45,486 bases of DNA from Candidatus Gastranaerophilales bacterium (GTDB lineage: Bacteria; Cyanobacteriota; Vampirovibrionia; Gastranaerophilales; Gastranaerophilaceae), in the NCBI GenBank assembly GCA_947589115.1, contig CANPZP010000008.1:1-45486 (forward strand). Direction: 5' to 3'. Each line of letters starts with the position of its first letter. Position 1 is the stretch's first letter. Positions 16,643-26,018 of this stretch are shown in pieces. The notes under the pieces were generated by a model that was not told where the DNA came from, ran no database searches, and saw nothing but the letters and a program-made list of their open reading frames with translations. Both the position numbers and the translations under genes were made by a program.

Positions 16643-17287
16643 ATGGCTAATCTATTAACAATATTAAGAATGCTGCTTGCAATAGCCGCAATAGAATTTC
16701 TGTTTTCAGGACGTCCTGACTATTGTATAACTGCTTTTTTCATAACATTAATAGTTATAATTCTTGACGGTTTAGACGGATATGTCGCAAGAAAACATAA
16801 TGAAACATCAAAATTCGGTTCGGTTTTTGATATTATAGGCGATAGAGTTGTTGAAAACTTCTACTGGATTGCATTTGCCATAATAGGCTGGGTCGCAGTT
16901 TGGGTTCCGTTTGTTATCTGTGCAAGAGGAATAATTATTGACGGATTAAGAAGTATGGCATTGGCCCAAGGTTATACGGCATTCGGAAAAGACAGTATGA
17001 TGAAAGAAAATACTTTTATGCATTTTTTAACGGCTTCGAGATTTTCAAGAGCAGTATACGGAGTCGCAAAAGCCTTGGTATTCCTTTTAATAATTATTGC
17101 TTACATCCCGAATTTTGAATATTTTGAATTTTTAACGGTAGAACAATTCTTAAAGTTTGCCGAAATACAGCCGTATTTGGTTAAAACCGCCAATATATTT
17201 GTATATATTACGGTTGCAATGTGTATAATCCGAGGAATACCTGTTTTAATTGAAAGTAAAAGATTTATACAAGATGATAAAAAATAA
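16643..17287 (+). CDS. pgsA: CDP-alcohol phosphatidyltransferase, probable phosphatidylglycerophosphate synthase
   Basis: 214 residues, integral membrane, about five or six hydrophobic segments. It carries the full family signature D-G-x2-D-G-x2-A-R-x8-G-x3-D-x3-D as DGLDGYVARKHNE... then GSVFDIIGD (about residues 42-67). PgsA transfers glycerol-3-phosphate to CDP-diacylglycerol as the first step to phosphatidylglycerol. AAGGAG lies upstream. Other CDP-alcohol transferases share the motif, so PgsA is the most likely and not the only choice. Its end overlaps trmL by 14 bases. Confidence 0.8.
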   Translation: MANLLTILRMLLAIAAIEFLFSGRPDYCITAFFITLIVIILDGLDGYVARKHNETSKFGSVFDIIGDRVVENFYWIAFAIIGWVAVWVPFVICARGIIIDGLRSMALAQGYTAFGKDSMMKENTFMHFLTASRFSRAVYGVAKALVFLLIIIAYIPNFEYFEFLTVEQFLKFAEIQPYLVKTANIFVYITVAMCIIRGIPVLIESKRFIQDDKK

Positions 17288-17732
17288 ATTTAATATAGTG
17301 CTTTTTGAACCTGAAATACCGCAAAACACAGGAAATATTGCCAGATTATGCGCTTGCAGCGGTGCAAGATTATTTCTTGTCGGTAAATTAGGCTTCTCTC
17401 TATCCGATAAATACCTGAAAAGAGCGGGTCTGGATTATTGGAACAGTGTGGAAATAATGAAGTATGATAATTTAGATTTACTTAAAGCAGATTACCCCGA
17501 TGGCGTATTTTATTATTTAACAACTAAATCTAAAAATATTTATACCCAGAGAAAATTTAAAGAAAATGATTTCTTTATTTTCGGGCCGGAAACAAGAGGA
17601 ATACCGGAAGAAATACTAAATGAAAATAAAGATTATTCAATAACTATTCCGATGGTTGATGGTCAACGGAGTTTGAATCTTTCAAATTCTGTTGCTATAG
17701 TATTATATGAGGCAATAAGACAAAATGGCTAA
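17274..17732 (+). CDS. trmL: tRNA (cytidine/uridine-34 2'-O)-methyltransferase
   Basis: 152 residues of SPOUT fold. The start FNIVLFEPEIPQNTGNIARLCA and the knot region FIFGPETRGIPEEIL ... IPMVDGQRSLNLSNSVAIVLYEA are diagnostic of TrmL, which methylates the wobble ribose of tRNA-Leu. I chose ATG 17274: an upstream TTG at 17250 in the same frame adds eight residues not seen in the family. It overlaps pgsA by 14 bases and nnrD by eight, so translation is coupled. Confidence 0.92.
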   Translation: MIKNKFNIVLFEPEIPQNTGNIARLCACSGARLFLVGKLGFSLSDKYLKRAGLDYWNSVEIMKYDNLDLLKADYPDGVFYYLTTKSKNIYTQRKFKENDFFIFGPETRGIPEEILNENKDYSITIPMVDGQRSLNLSNSVAIVLYEAIRQNG

Positions 17733-18579
17733 ATACATAAATAAAGATACGGTATATGAAATATTTCCCGAAAGATTAGAAGATATAAATAAAGGGAGTT
17801 TCGGGCGAATTTTAAATATAGCCGGTGCAAAATCATATGTAGGTGCGGCATATTTATCTTCATTATCAGCACTTAAAATAGGAGCAGGTTTTCTGACATT
17901 GGCATGCCCGGAAGAAATAGTTAATCCGATTGCAACTCTGGCTCCGGAAATACCTTTTATTCCTCTTAAATCATCATCTTTTTCCGAAATAGAAGATGAA
18001 TTTAATAAATCTGATATAATCTCTTTAGGCTGCGGGTTATCAACTAAAGACAATGTTAAGAACTTTGTTTTTGATATTCTCAAAAATAAAAAAGACAATC
18101 AAAAATTTGTTGTTGATGCAGACGGAATAAATATTATGGCACAAGCTGATTTTGAAATCAGTCTGAAAAATTCAGTTATAACCCCTCATCCTAAAGAATT
18201 ATCAAGACTTTTAAAAGTAGACATGGAAGAAATTCTGGATAATAAAGAGAAATACTCAAGAATTGCAGCTAAAAAATATGATTGCATAACCGTTTTAAAG
18301 GGACATGAAACAATAATAACCGACGGAGATGAAATATATATAAATAAAACAAAAACGTCAGCATTGGCAAAAGCAGGAAGCGGCGACGTTTTAACAGGCA
18401 TTATTTCAGGAATGGCAGCTCAGGGCGCAAGCCTCTTGGAAAGTGCAATATCGGGAGTATTTATTCACGGCTTGGCAGGTGATATTGCAGCTGAAGATTT
18501 ATCAGCATACTGCGTTTTAGCTTCCGATATTATTGATTATTTACCGTTTTGTATTAATGAAATTTTATCGGACGAATAA
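17725..18579 (+). CDS. nnrD: ADP/ATP-dependent NAD(P)H-hydrate dehydratase
   Basis: 284 residues of ribokinase-like fold. KGSFGRILNIAGAKSYVGAAYLSS..ALKIGAG and TSALAKAGSGDVLTGIISGMAAQG (anion hole and catalytic Asp, about 213-236) identify the enzyme that repairs hydrated NAD(P)H. Many bacteria fuse it to an N-terminal epimerase domain (NnrE); here it stands alone and no epimerase is nearby. ATG overlaps the trmL stop (ATGGCTAA). Confidence 0.92.
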   Translation: MAKYINKDTVYEIFPERLEDINKGSFGRILNIAGAKSYVGAAYLSSLSALKIGAGFLTLACPEEIVNPIATLAPEIPFIPLKSSSFSEIEDEFNKSDIISLGCGLSTKDNVKNFVFDILKNKKDNQKFVVDADGINIMAQADFEISLKNSVITPHPKELSRLLKVDMEEILDNKEKYSRIAAKKYDCITVLKGHETIITDGDEIYINKTKTSALAKAGSGDVLTGIISGMAAQGASLLESAISGVFIHGLAGDIAAEDLSAYCVLASDIIDYLPFCINEILSDE

Positions 18580-18591
18580 GGCTTTTTAAAT

Positions 18592-19524
18592 ATGGATGAA
18601 AACGAATTAAATACTCTCAAACAAGCTGCAGAGAATAACCCTGAGGATTATAAAGCGAAAGAAGCATATGCCATTGCTCTTTCAGACTCCGGAGATAATG
18701 AAAAGGCGCTTAAACTGTTTATGGAGCTTAAAAATATATTTCCCGATAATGCCGAAATATACTATAACATAGGGATTATTTTAGAAAAATTAAAATATAA
18801 AGAAAAAGCCATTCAGGCATATAACAAAGCTCTTTCCATTAACAATACCGATACGGATATAATGTTTAACCTTGCCGTTCTTTATATAAATATGAACAAG
18901 CTTTCACAAGCGGAAGAACTTTTGCTTGAGGTAATAAAATCTGATGCGAATGACCAAAATTCATATTTCCAATTAGGTGAAATATATACAAAACAAAAAG
19001 CTTTTGATAAAGCCGTGGAGTATCTTCAAAAGGCGGTTCAGCTTGATGACGATGACTTAATAGCTAAATTCTATCTGGCATACGCCTATAAAATGACCGG
19101 AGATGTTCAAACCGCAATAAAGCTTTATGAGCAAGTTATAGCTAAAAATCCCGATTACAGCTGGGCATATTTTAATCTTGCATCAATATATACCGAACAA
19201 AATGCTGAAGATAAAGCAATATTTTATCTTGAAAGAACGGTGCAGACTAATCCTCTGGATAAAAAAGCCATTAAATTATTAGTAAAAATACTTTCAAAAA
19301 ATAAAAAATATGTTGCCGCAGAAAAAATATTAAAAAAAGCAATAACAGATATGCCCGATGATGCTGACCTTTATTACATTCTGGCTAAAGTATATAAAGA
19401 ATTAAAAAGTAAATTAAATTACATAAAATATTTAAAACAAACCATTCAGAAAAAAGAAACATTTTCAGGCAGCATCAATAAAGTAATACAAGAATTAGAA
19501 GAAAATGATAAAAAAACAAAATAA
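18592..19524 (+). CDS. Tetratricopeptide-repeat protein
   Basis: 310 residues made almost entirely of TPR units, about eight, with the A-x-x-x-Y-x-x-A-I/L and P-x-x-x-x-x-Y/F spacing (for example AEIYYNIGIILEKLKYKEKAIQAYNKAL, DLIAKFYLAYAYKMTGDVQ). There is no signal peptide or membrane helix, so it is probably a cytoplasmic scaffold. It is the last gene of the operon, 12 bases after nnrD. The partner is unknown. Confidence 0.88.
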   Translation: MDENELNTLKQAAENNPEDYKAKEAYAIALSDSGDNEKALKLFMELKNIFPDNAEIYYNIGIILEKLKYKEKAIQAYNKALSINNTDTDIMFNLAVLYINMNKLSQAEELLLEVIKSDANDQNSYFQLGEIYTKQKAFDKAVEYLQKAVQLDDDDLIAKFYLAYAYKMTGDVQTAIKLYEQVIAKNPDYSWAYFNLASIYTEQNAEDKAIFYLERTVQTNPLDKKAIKLLVKILSKNKKYVAAEKILKKAITDMPDDADLYYILAKVYKELKSKLNYIKYLKQTIQKKETFSGSINKVIQELEENDKKTK

Positions 19525-19525
19525 A

Positions 19526-19550
19526 TTAGGATTCCATATAGGAATCCTAA
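19526..19550 (-). terminator. Intrinsic terminator of the SRP RNA
   Basis: TTAGGATTCC and GGAATCCTAA form a 10-bp perfect stem. On the minus strand it is followed by TTTATTTTGTTTTTTT. Confidence 0.85.
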
Positions 19551-19552
19551 TA

Positions 19553-19813
19553 AAAGCCGTGCCACTACCTATCGACACATATAAATAAAGTTTCATATCA
19601 TAATTTCTACTTTGAAGATATACACACCCACAGGCTACACCTTAGTGCTGCTGCGTTCCCGCCCTGACACGGTTCGATGCTCTATGCCATATATACCTGC
19701 AATATCAACGATTTTACAATATTACACAATATCCACACGTGCCTCACGGTAGGCTCTTCACCCCGCAGTGCGTTCGGGTCAAGGGTTCCGCAACGACCCC
19801 GTGGAGCACGGCT
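19553..19813 (-). ncRNA. ffs: Signal recognition particle RNA, large type with Alu domain
   Basis: On the minus strand the apical SRP domain is plain: GTCAGG-GCG-GGAA-CGC-AGCAGC (around 19640-19675), with the GGAA tetraloop and the asymmetric loop that bind Ffh and FtsY. The 5' GCCGTGC (19812-19806) pairs with the 3' GCACGGC (19562-19556), and the 5' part has a GC-rich double hairpin like the Bacillus-type Alu domain. About 260 nt long. The promoter and terminator flank it exactly. Open frames read on the plus strand here (19677-20079) are antisense artefacts. Confidence 0.9.
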
Positions 19814-19818
19814 TTTCT

Positions 19819-19847
19819 ATTATAAATCGAAATTATTTTTCTTGCAA
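19819..19847 (-). promoter_or_regulatory. Sigma-70-type promoter of the SRP RNA
   Basis: On the minus strand: TTGCAA (19847-19842), a 17-base spacer, then TATAAT (19824-19819). The predicted start, about 7 bases later, coincides with the first base of the terminal stem. Confidence 0.85.
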
Positions 19848-19859
19848 TTATATGTTATT

Positions 19860-20594
19860 TTATCTTCTGTTCAGCCTTGCAATAATATTAAGAATTTCTA
19901 TATACATCCAAGCTATAGTAGTTGCAAGTGATAATGCACCGTACCATTCACAAAATGCGGGCATTCTTACAGCTGCCATCCTCTCTATCATCGAAAAATC
20001 CAATACTAAATTTAATGATGCCACTAATGCAAATATTATATTAAGAAATAGTGATAAAGTGCTTGTAGTTCTAAAATAAGGGAACTCGATTCCAAACAAC
20101 ATTAATAAGAAATATATTAAATAAAATAATGCTATTGCAATTGTCGCACTTGTTACCACCAGAACAAATTTTCTTGTGGCTCTTATTATTTGAAACATAT
20201 ATAAGCCAGCAACAACAAGAACAACTAAGAATGTTACGGATACAGCCTGCAAAACTATACCGGGAAATCGAGATTCAAGTATGCAAGATACCCCTGAAAG
20301 CGCAGCCCCCTCAGCAAATGCATACACGGGAACTAAATACGGCGACATATGCATAAAAAATCTGCATATAAGAACGGCTATAAAACTTATTACTAATCCG
20401 GCAGATGTCAATAACATAACATAATCAACCCGCTGGAGTGAATATTGATAATACACCAGCGCCGCTGATGCTATCATTATTAATGCTGTCATTAAAAGTT
20501 TTTGAGCCGTACCCTGAATAGTCATAGGCTGCTCGGGAATTGCATATTCTCTTGCCATTACATTATCCCTTAATAACGGATTAGAACTTCTCAT
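19860..20594 (-). CDS. Bax inhibitor-1/YccA-family membrane protein
   Basis: 244 residues with about seven transmembrane helices. The N-terminus MRSSNPLLRDN is typical of one bacterial BI-1/YccA branch. The family includes pH-sensitive calcium-leak channels (BsYetJ) and the FtsH modulator YccA; which role applies is unknown. A ribosome site (AGGAGG) lies before ATG. It stands alone, upstream of the SRP RNA promoter on the same strand and divergent from enolase. Confidence 0.8.
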   Translation of the reverse strand: MRSSNPLLRDNVMAREYAIPEQPMTIQGTAQKLLMTALIMIASAALVYYQYSLQRVDYVMLLTSAGLVISFIAVLICRFFMHMSPYLVPVYAFAEGAALSGVSCILESRFPGIVLQAVSVTFLVVLVVAGLYMFQIIRATRKFVLVVTSATIAIALFYLIYFLLMLFGIEFPYFRTTSTLSLFLNIIFALVASLNLVLDFSMIERMAAVRMPAFCEWYGALSLATTIAWMYIEILNIIARLNRR

Positions 20595-20718
20595 TTTTCC
20601 TCCTATTTTATATTATTATTTGTTGAAATCAAAATTATACATGTAGATTATATCACATTTTGATTATCTGTGAGATGCTCTTTTTATTATACTGTTGACT
20701 TAATAAAGAGGTGCAAAT

Positions 20719-21963
20719 ATGAGAACAAAAATAAAGGACATTAAATCAAGACAAATATTAGATTCAAGAGGGATACCTACAATTGAAACCGAAGTTATAC
20801 TTGAAAACGGTATATCAGGAACTGCCTCAGTCCCGTCAGGAGCTTCTACCGGTAAATATGAAGCCGTTGAATTAAGAGATAACGATATGAGTCAATATTT
20901 CGGGAAAAGCGTTTACAAGGCTTTAAATAATATTGAAAAAATTATCAAACCTGCTCTTACAAACCATAATCCTTTTAATCAAAAAGAAATTGATTTAATT
21001 ATGATTGAAAAAGACGGAACAAAAAATAAATCGAAGTTAGGCGCAAATGCAATACTCAGCGTTTCGTTAGCTAATGCAAGAGCGTGCTCTAATATGCTGA
21101 ATATTCCCCTGTATAAGTACCTTGGCGGTTTAAACGCTTCAATATTGCCTGTTCCAATGATGAACATAATTAACGGAGGCGCTCACGCAAATAATAAATT
21201 AGATTTTCAAGAATTTATGATATATCCAGTTTCAAGCTGCAGCATTAAAGACAGCATAAAAATGGGGGCGGAAGTTTTTCACGAATTAAAAAAACTGCTT
21301 CATTATAAAGGATTTTCAACTAATGTGGGAGATGAAGGCGGGTTTGCTCCCGATTTTAAATCTAATCGTGAAGCGCTTGAAGCAATTACGATGGCAATTT
21401 TAAACGCAGGTTATTCTGCAGATGAAATAAAAATCTGCATTGATGCCGCCGCTTCGGAACTTTTTATAAATAATAAATACTATTTAAAAGGTGAAAATAT
21501 AGAGTTTACAACTAATGAAATGATTGAATACATTGAAGAACTCGTATCAAATTACCCGATAATATCAGTAGAAGATGCTCTGAGCGAAGATGACAGCGAG
21601 GGCTGGATTTCTTTAACCCAAAAATTGGGAACAAAATGCCAACTCGTCGGAGATGATTTATTCGTTACAAATTACCGAAAATTAGAAAAAGGCATTAAAA
21701 ATAAAATGGCAAATGCCATTCTTATTAAACCCAATCAAACAGGTACATTATCAGAAACACTTGATACCATTCTTTTGGCTCAAAAATATAACTATAAAAC
21801 CATAATCTCTCACCGTTCGGGAGAAACAACCGATACATTTATAGCGGATTTAAGCGTTGCCGTTAATTCAGGACAAATAAAAACAGGCTCCGTTTCAAGA
21901 GGGGAAAGAACCGCAAAATATAACAGACTTATAAATATTGAAGAAGAATTAACAAATGTTTAA
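20719..21963 (+). CDS. eno: Enolase
   Basis: 414 residues, slightly short for the family (about 430). The glycolytic enzyme interconverts 2-phosphoglycerate and PEP. Seen are SRGIPTIETEV, the catalytic-loop PSGASTGKYEAVE, GGAHANNKLDFQEFMIYP, GDEGGFAPD (catalytic Glu), the metal ligands in SVEDALSEDD and GDDLFVTN, IKPNQTGT (catalytic Lys) and SHRSGETTD. It is monocistronic with AGAGGTGC before ATG. It precedes the FkbH/ACP locus, whose substrate is also a glycolytic three-carbon phosphate, but a 136-base gap suggests separate transcription. Confidence 0.96.
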   Translation: MRTKIKDIKSRQILDSRGIPTIETEVILENGISGTASVPSGASTGKYEAVELRDNDMSQYFGKSVYKALNNIEKIIKPALTNHNPFNQKEIDLIMIEKDGTKNKSKLGANAILSVSLANARACSNMLNIPLYKYLGGLNASILPVPMMNIINGGAHANNKLDFQEFMIYPVSSCSIKDSIKMGAEVFHELKKLLHYKGFSTNVGDEGGFAPDFKSNREALEAITMAILNAGYSADEIKICIDAAASELFINNKYYLKGENIEFTTNEMIEYIEELVSNYPIISVEDALSEDDSEGWISLTQKLGTKCQLVGDDLFVTNYRKLEKGIKNKMANAILIKPNQTGTLSETLDTILLAQKYNYKTIISHRSGETTDTFIADLSVAVNSGQIKTGSVSRGERTAKYNRLINIEEELTNV

Positions 21964-22099
21964 CCCCCGATTTCTACCTTATTTATTGAAATATAAACCC
22001 TATATGTACAATATAAATATCTATTTATTATAAAATAGTATTTTAAACATATGTTTCTGTTAAAATATTTATGTCAGATAAAATTTTAACGGATTTAGT

Positions 22100-22513
22100 A
22101 TGGAAAATTTAAAGTTACATCATATAGGAGTTGTAACAAAAAACATAGAAAAAGAATTTAAAGTTTTTGAAAAGTTAGGTTATTCTAAGGTTTCGGATAT
22201 CTTTACCGACCCGATTCAAAAAATAAAAGGGGTTTTTATATCAGCCGAAAATCAACCTACATTAGAATTGCTTGAAAATTTAACACCTGACGGTCCTTTA
22301 AATTCTTTTATTAAAAATCGTATTAAGTTTTATCATTTTGCATATATTTCAAATAATATAGAGCAAGATATAGAGCTGTTTATCAATAAATACAATGCCT
22401 TCCTGATTTCACCCCCCCCCGAAACAGTTACGTACTTTGAAAAAATATGCTTTTTAATGCTTCCCAATCAAATGATTATAGAACTTGTACAAGAAAGACA
22501 AAAGAATGAATGA
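22100..22513 (+). CDS. VOC-superfamily (glyoxalase/methylmalonyl-CoA epimerase-like) protein
   Basis: 137 residues of paired beta-alpha-beta-beta-beta modules: LHHIGVVTKNIEKEFKVFEKLGY and later FYHFAYISNNIEQDIELF, with metal-ligand-like His at 7-8 and 75 and Glu at the C-terminus (MIIELVQE). Small VOC proteins of this kind often sit before FkbH-like genes in surface-polysaccharide loci. A run of nine Cs (22412-22420) encodes the PPP of LISPPPETV; a one-base slip would truncate the protein. Its end overlaps the FkbH-like start by eight bases. Confidence 0.8.
   Translation: MENLKLHHIGVVTKNIEKEFKVFEKLGYSKVSDIFTDPIQKIKGVFISAENQPTLELLENLTPDGPLNSFIKNRIKFYHFAYISNNIEQDIELFINKYNAFLISPPPETVTYFEKICFLMLPNQMIIELVQERQKNE
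22412..22420. repeat. Run of nine Cs inside the VOC gene, in frame
   Basis: TTTCA-C9-GAAAC. The frame is intact at this length, unlike the tracts in the pilin leaders. Confidence 0.9.
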
Positions 22514-24299
22514 ATATATAAAGCAATTAGAATATCCGACAGAACCGATTATTTTATTAAGTAAGAAATTAAAAATAAAAAAGTTTTTAAAAGAGAATAA
22601 TAAAAAGAAAATCAAAAAGAATATAGCGGTTCTCGGAGGCTCAACCACGCATGATATAGTTGAAATTTTGGATTTATTTCTTTTATATAACGGGATTGAA
22701 GCGAATTTTTATGAATGTGAATATAACCGATATTATGAAGATATAATGTTCAATAATGAAGCGCTGAAAGACTTTAAGCCTGATATTATTTGGATTCATA
22801 CCTCTTTCAGAAATTTAAAAAATCTGCCCCAAATCAATGATTCAAAAGAGATTGTTGAATGTAAAGCGGAAAATGAATATAAAAAATATTTATCAATGTG
22901 GGAAAAATGCCGTCGGGATTATCAATGTACAATTATACAAAATAACTTTGAGCAGTCTTTTTATAGGCTGATGGGGAATAAAGATGTATCGGATTTTCAC
23001 GGCGCATTAAATTTTATTTCGGAGTTAAACTTAAAATTTTATGAATACGCTCAAAAGACAAATAACTTTTATATTAATGATTTAAACTATATTGCATCAT
23101 ATTACGGATTACAGGAATGGCATGATTTATCCTCGTGGTATTTGTATAAATACTGTTGTAAAATTGATGCAATTCCTTATCTGTCGCATAACGTATCAAG
23201 AATAATAAAATCAATATACGGTAAAAATAAAAAAGGGTTTGTCCTTGATTTAGATAATACTTTATGGGGCGGAATCATAGGAGATGACGGAGTTGAAAAT
23301 ATACAAATAGGTTCTGAAACAGCTAATGCACAAGCATATTTGGAGTTCCAATCTTATTTGAAAAACTTATCTTATTTAGGGGTTATTTTAAATATAAATT
23401 CAAAAAATGAGGAATCTAATGCAATAAAAGGGTTAAATCATCCTGAGTGTTTGCTCAAGCCAAGTGATTTTATTGTAATTAAAGCAAATTGGAATCCTAA
23501 AAGTCAAAATATGATTGAGATTGCCAATGAATTATCATTATCTCCGGATAGTCTTGTTTTTGCGGATGATAATCCCGCCGAACGGGAAATTGTAAAAACA
23601 CAAATTAATGATGCCTGTGTACCTGAAATTTCCCAAGCGGAAAATTATATAAAAGAAATAGACAGAAACGGTTACTTTGAAATAACTACACTTTCAAATG
23701 ATGATTTGTCAAAAAATAAAATGTATAAGGCAAATGCTGAACGTTTTAAACTGGAGCAATCATTTAGTAATTATGACGATTATTTACGTTCATTAAATAT
23801 GAAAGCTATAATTAAACCGTTTGAAGCAATATATATGCAAAGAATCGCTCAATTAACAAATAAATCAAACCAATTCAACCTGACAACAAAAAGATATTCA
23901 CAAAGCGAAATAGAACAAATCTCATCAGACTCAAACAGTATTTGTCTATACGGGAAATTAGAAGATAAATTCGGAGATAACGGCGTCGTTTCCGTTGTAA
24001 TAGGCAGACAAGATAATGATAAGTTACATATAGAATTATTTTTAATGAGCTGCAGAGTATTAAAAAGAGGAATGGAATATGCAATGCTGGATGAATTGGT
24101 TTATCAGGCTAAGAAACGCAATATTAATACATTAATCGGATATTATTTTAAATCCGGCAAAAATTCCATGGTTAAAAATTTGTATAAAGATTTCGGGTTT
24201 ACCTTAAAAGAAATAAATAACGAGGACAGCGTTTGGGAATTAAACATAAAAGATTATGTTAATAAACAGGAAATAATAGAAGTGGAGAGTATAAAATGA
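22506..24299 (+). CDS. FkbH-like HAD-IIIC enzyme, probable three-carbon acyl loader of the adjacent ACP
   Basis: 597 residues. An SGNH-like N-terminal part (NIAVLGGSTTHDIVEIL, about residues 33-50) is followed by a HAD-IIIC domain with the nucleophile motif GFVLDLDNTLWGGIIGDDG and a later VFADDNPAEREIV, then a GNAT-like C-terminal domain. Characterised FkbH proteins dephosphorylate 1,3-bisphosphoglycerate while loading glyceryl onto an acyl carrier protein; the ACP gene here overlaps its stop (ATGA). ATG 22506 lies within the VOC stop region; an upstream TTG at 22485 is unlikely. The loaded acyl group is inferred from family knowledge. Confidence 0.85.
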   Translation: MNEYIKQLEYPTEPIILLSKKLKIKKFLKENNKKKIKKNIAVLGGSTTHDIVEILDLFLLYNGIEANFYECEYNRYYEDIMFNNEALKDFKPDIIWIHTSFRNLKNLPQINDSKEIVECKAENEYKKYLSMWEKCRRDYQCTIIQNNFEQSFYRLMGNKDVSDFHGALNFISELNLKFYEYAQKTNNFYINDLNYIASYYGLQEWHDLSSWYLYKYCCKIDAIPYLSHNVSRIIKSIYGKNKKGFVLDLDNTLWGGIIGDDGVENIQIGSETANAQAYLEFQSYLKNLSYLGVILNINSKNEESNAIKGLNHPECLLKPSDFIVIKANWNPKSQNMIEIANELSLSPDSLVFADDNPAEREIVKTQINDACVPEISQAENYIKEIDRNGYFEITTLSNDDLSKNKMYKANAERFKLEQSFSNYDDYLRSLNMKAIIKPFEAIYMQRIAQLTNKSNQFNLTTKRYSQSEIEQISSDSNSICLYGKLEDKFGDNGVVSVVIGRQDNDKLHIELFLMSCRVLKRGMEYAMLDELVYQAKKRNINTLIGYYFKSGKNSMVKNLYKDFGFTLKEINNEDSVWELNIKDYVNKQEIIEVESIK

Positions 24300-24538
24300 C
24301 AAAAGACGAACTTTTAAAAGAATTAAATGAAATTTTCAAAAATGTACTGGATTTAGATGATTTAACTTTACAAGATTCAACAACTGCTGATGATGTTGAA
24401 GGATGGGATTCTTTATCTCATATTACCTTAATTGCGACAATAGAAAGAAAATTTGGCATAAAATTTAATATGAAAGAAATTGTTGAGCTTCATAATGTAG
24501 GAGAACTTGCCGATGTTATTCTGAGTAAATTGGCATAA
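24296..24538 (+). CDS. Acyl carrier protein
   Basis: 80 residues, acidic, four-helix ACP. The phosphopantetheine-accepting Ser is in EGWDSLSHITLIATIE. The ATGA overlap with the FkbH-like gene shows coupling. This is a dedicated ACP, not the fatty-acid one: WDSLSH replaces the usual DSLD. It would carry the acyl group to the MBOAT acyltransferase encoded convergently 26 bases downstream. Confidence 0.92.
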   Translation: MTKDELLKELNEIFKNVLDLDDLTLQDSTTADDVEGWDSLSHITLIATIERKFGIKFNMKEIVELHNVGELADVILSKLA

Positions 24539-24564
24539 ATTATTTCTATTATTAAAATATTTTC

Positions 24565-26016
24565 TTAAAATCTGAAATATATAAACGGATTATATGTTCC
24601 TGATGCTATAAAAGCTGTCGACAGTATAAACAGTAATAAAAGCCAAACATTAATAAACGCATCAGCAATTTTATTCTTTACACTCAACATATTTTTAAAT
24701 ATAGGAACGGAACAAAGAATTGCAATAATAAACGTTATAATTTCAATATTATTTACGTAATAAGATAACGAATGTATAAAATTATCTTTATGTAGGTGTA
24801 ATAATCCAAACATATTCATAATATAATCCCAAGCATACTTTATGCTTTCAGAACGAAATATAATAAATCCCAAAAGCGCAACGAGAAGCATATAACAATG
24901 CTGTATAAATCTGACTAATTTTGTTTTTCCTTCTTTACTCCATTTTGTTACAACCTCAACAAAAATAAAAAATCCGTTGTAAAGACCATGAACTAAAAAT
25001 GTCCATTCAGCCCCATGCCACATTCCGATACACGCCCAAGTGACGAAAAGTGAAGAGAATGAAAGAATTATTGATGCCTTTTTACGTCCTATTTTTTCCG
25101 TTAATTTATAGAAAAATTCGGACGTACTAATTAATCTTGATATCGGGAAGAATAAATAATCTCTAAACCAAGAGGACAGAGAGATATGCCATCTTCTCCA
25201 GTATTCCGATATTGATTTTGAAATAAACGGATAATTGAAATTCTCCATAAATTGGAAACCGAATATCAAACCTAAACCTATAGCCATATCGGAATATCCG
25301 GAGAAATCATAATATATTTGAAAAGCATATGCAAAAGACCCGAGCCATGCAATTGAATGTGAAAAATCATGAGGATTTTGAGCAAATATTTTATCGGCTA
25401 CCAAAGCCATTGTATTCGCTATTAATACTTTTTTTGATAATCCGATAATAAAACGTTTTACCCCTAACTCAACCTTCTCAAAATTCACCTCTCTTGAATC
25501 AATCTGCTCTGAAACGTCGTGATATTTTACAATAGGCCCCGCTATAAGCTGAGGAAATAAACATATATACAATGCTAACTTATATATATCTCTCTGTGCT
25601 TTTACTTCTTCTCTAAATACATCCAATAAATAAGACATTGCCTGAAAAGTATAAAACGATATACCGATAGGCATAATAATATTTAGTATACTTATATGCG
25701 AATTAAAAACGGCATTTATATTTTCTATAATAAAATTAAAATATTTAAAATATACAAGAAAACTTAAATTTAAAACTATTGAGAAGAATAGAATCAGCCT
25801 TTTTATCTTTGGCTTATCTTCAATTAAAATTGCGCCAAAATAATTAATTAATATAGTAACAAGCATTATAGCCAAATATTTAGGCTCGCCCCAGGCATAA
25901 AATAATATACTTGCCGTTAAAAGTATAGGATTATGAAGTTCTTTTTTAGTAATTAAATATAAGAACAACACTATAGGTAAAAAAACATATATAAAAGTCA
26001 TTGAACTAAATAACAT
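24565..26016 (-). CDS. MBOAT-family O-acyltransferase (AlgI/DltB-like)
   Basis: 483 residues with about 11 membrane helices; N-terminus SSMTFIYVFLPIVLFLYLI and the hallmark YWRRWHISLSSWFRDYLFFP, followed by the active-site His region GMWHGAEWTFLVHGLYNG. These proteins move an acyl group across or at the membrane onto surface polymers with a periplasmic SGNH partner, as AlgI does with AlgJ/AlgX. The partner gene lies two bases upstream. The ribosome site GGGGA is inside the end of that gene. Confidence 0.93.
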   Translation of the reverse strand: MLFSSMTFIYVFLPIVLFLYLITKKELHNPILLTASILFYAWGEPKYLAIMLVTILINYFGAILIEDKPKIKRLILFFSIVLNLSFLVYFKYFNFIIENINAVFNSHISILNIIMPIGISFYTFQAMSYLLDVFREEVKAQRDIYKLALYICLFPQLIAGPIVKYHDVSEQIDSREVNFEKVELGVKRFIIGLSKKVLIANTMALVADKIFAQNPHDFSHSIAWLGSFAYAFQIYYDFSGYSDMAIGLGLIFGFQFMENFNYPFISKSISEYWRRWHISLSSWFRDYLFFPISRLISTSEFFYKLTEKIGRKKASIILSFSSLFVTWACIGMWHGAEWTFLVHGLYNGFFIFVEVVTKWSKEGKTKLVRFIQHCYMLLVALLGFIIFRSESIKYAWDYIMNMFGLLHLHKDNFIHSLSYYVNNIEIITFIIAILCSVPIFKNMLSVKNKIADAFINVWLLLLFILSTAFIASGTYNPFIYFRF

Positions 26017-26018
26017 TA

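Noticed and set aside
19677-20079. Plus-strand open frames across 19677-20079
   Set aside because: They are antisense to the SRP RNA and the Bax-inhibitor-like gene and have no ribosome sites.
20719-21963. Enolase as part of the FkbH/ACP pathway operon
   Set aside because: A 136-base AT-rich gap follows, and enolase is a general glycolytic gene; proximity alone is weak.
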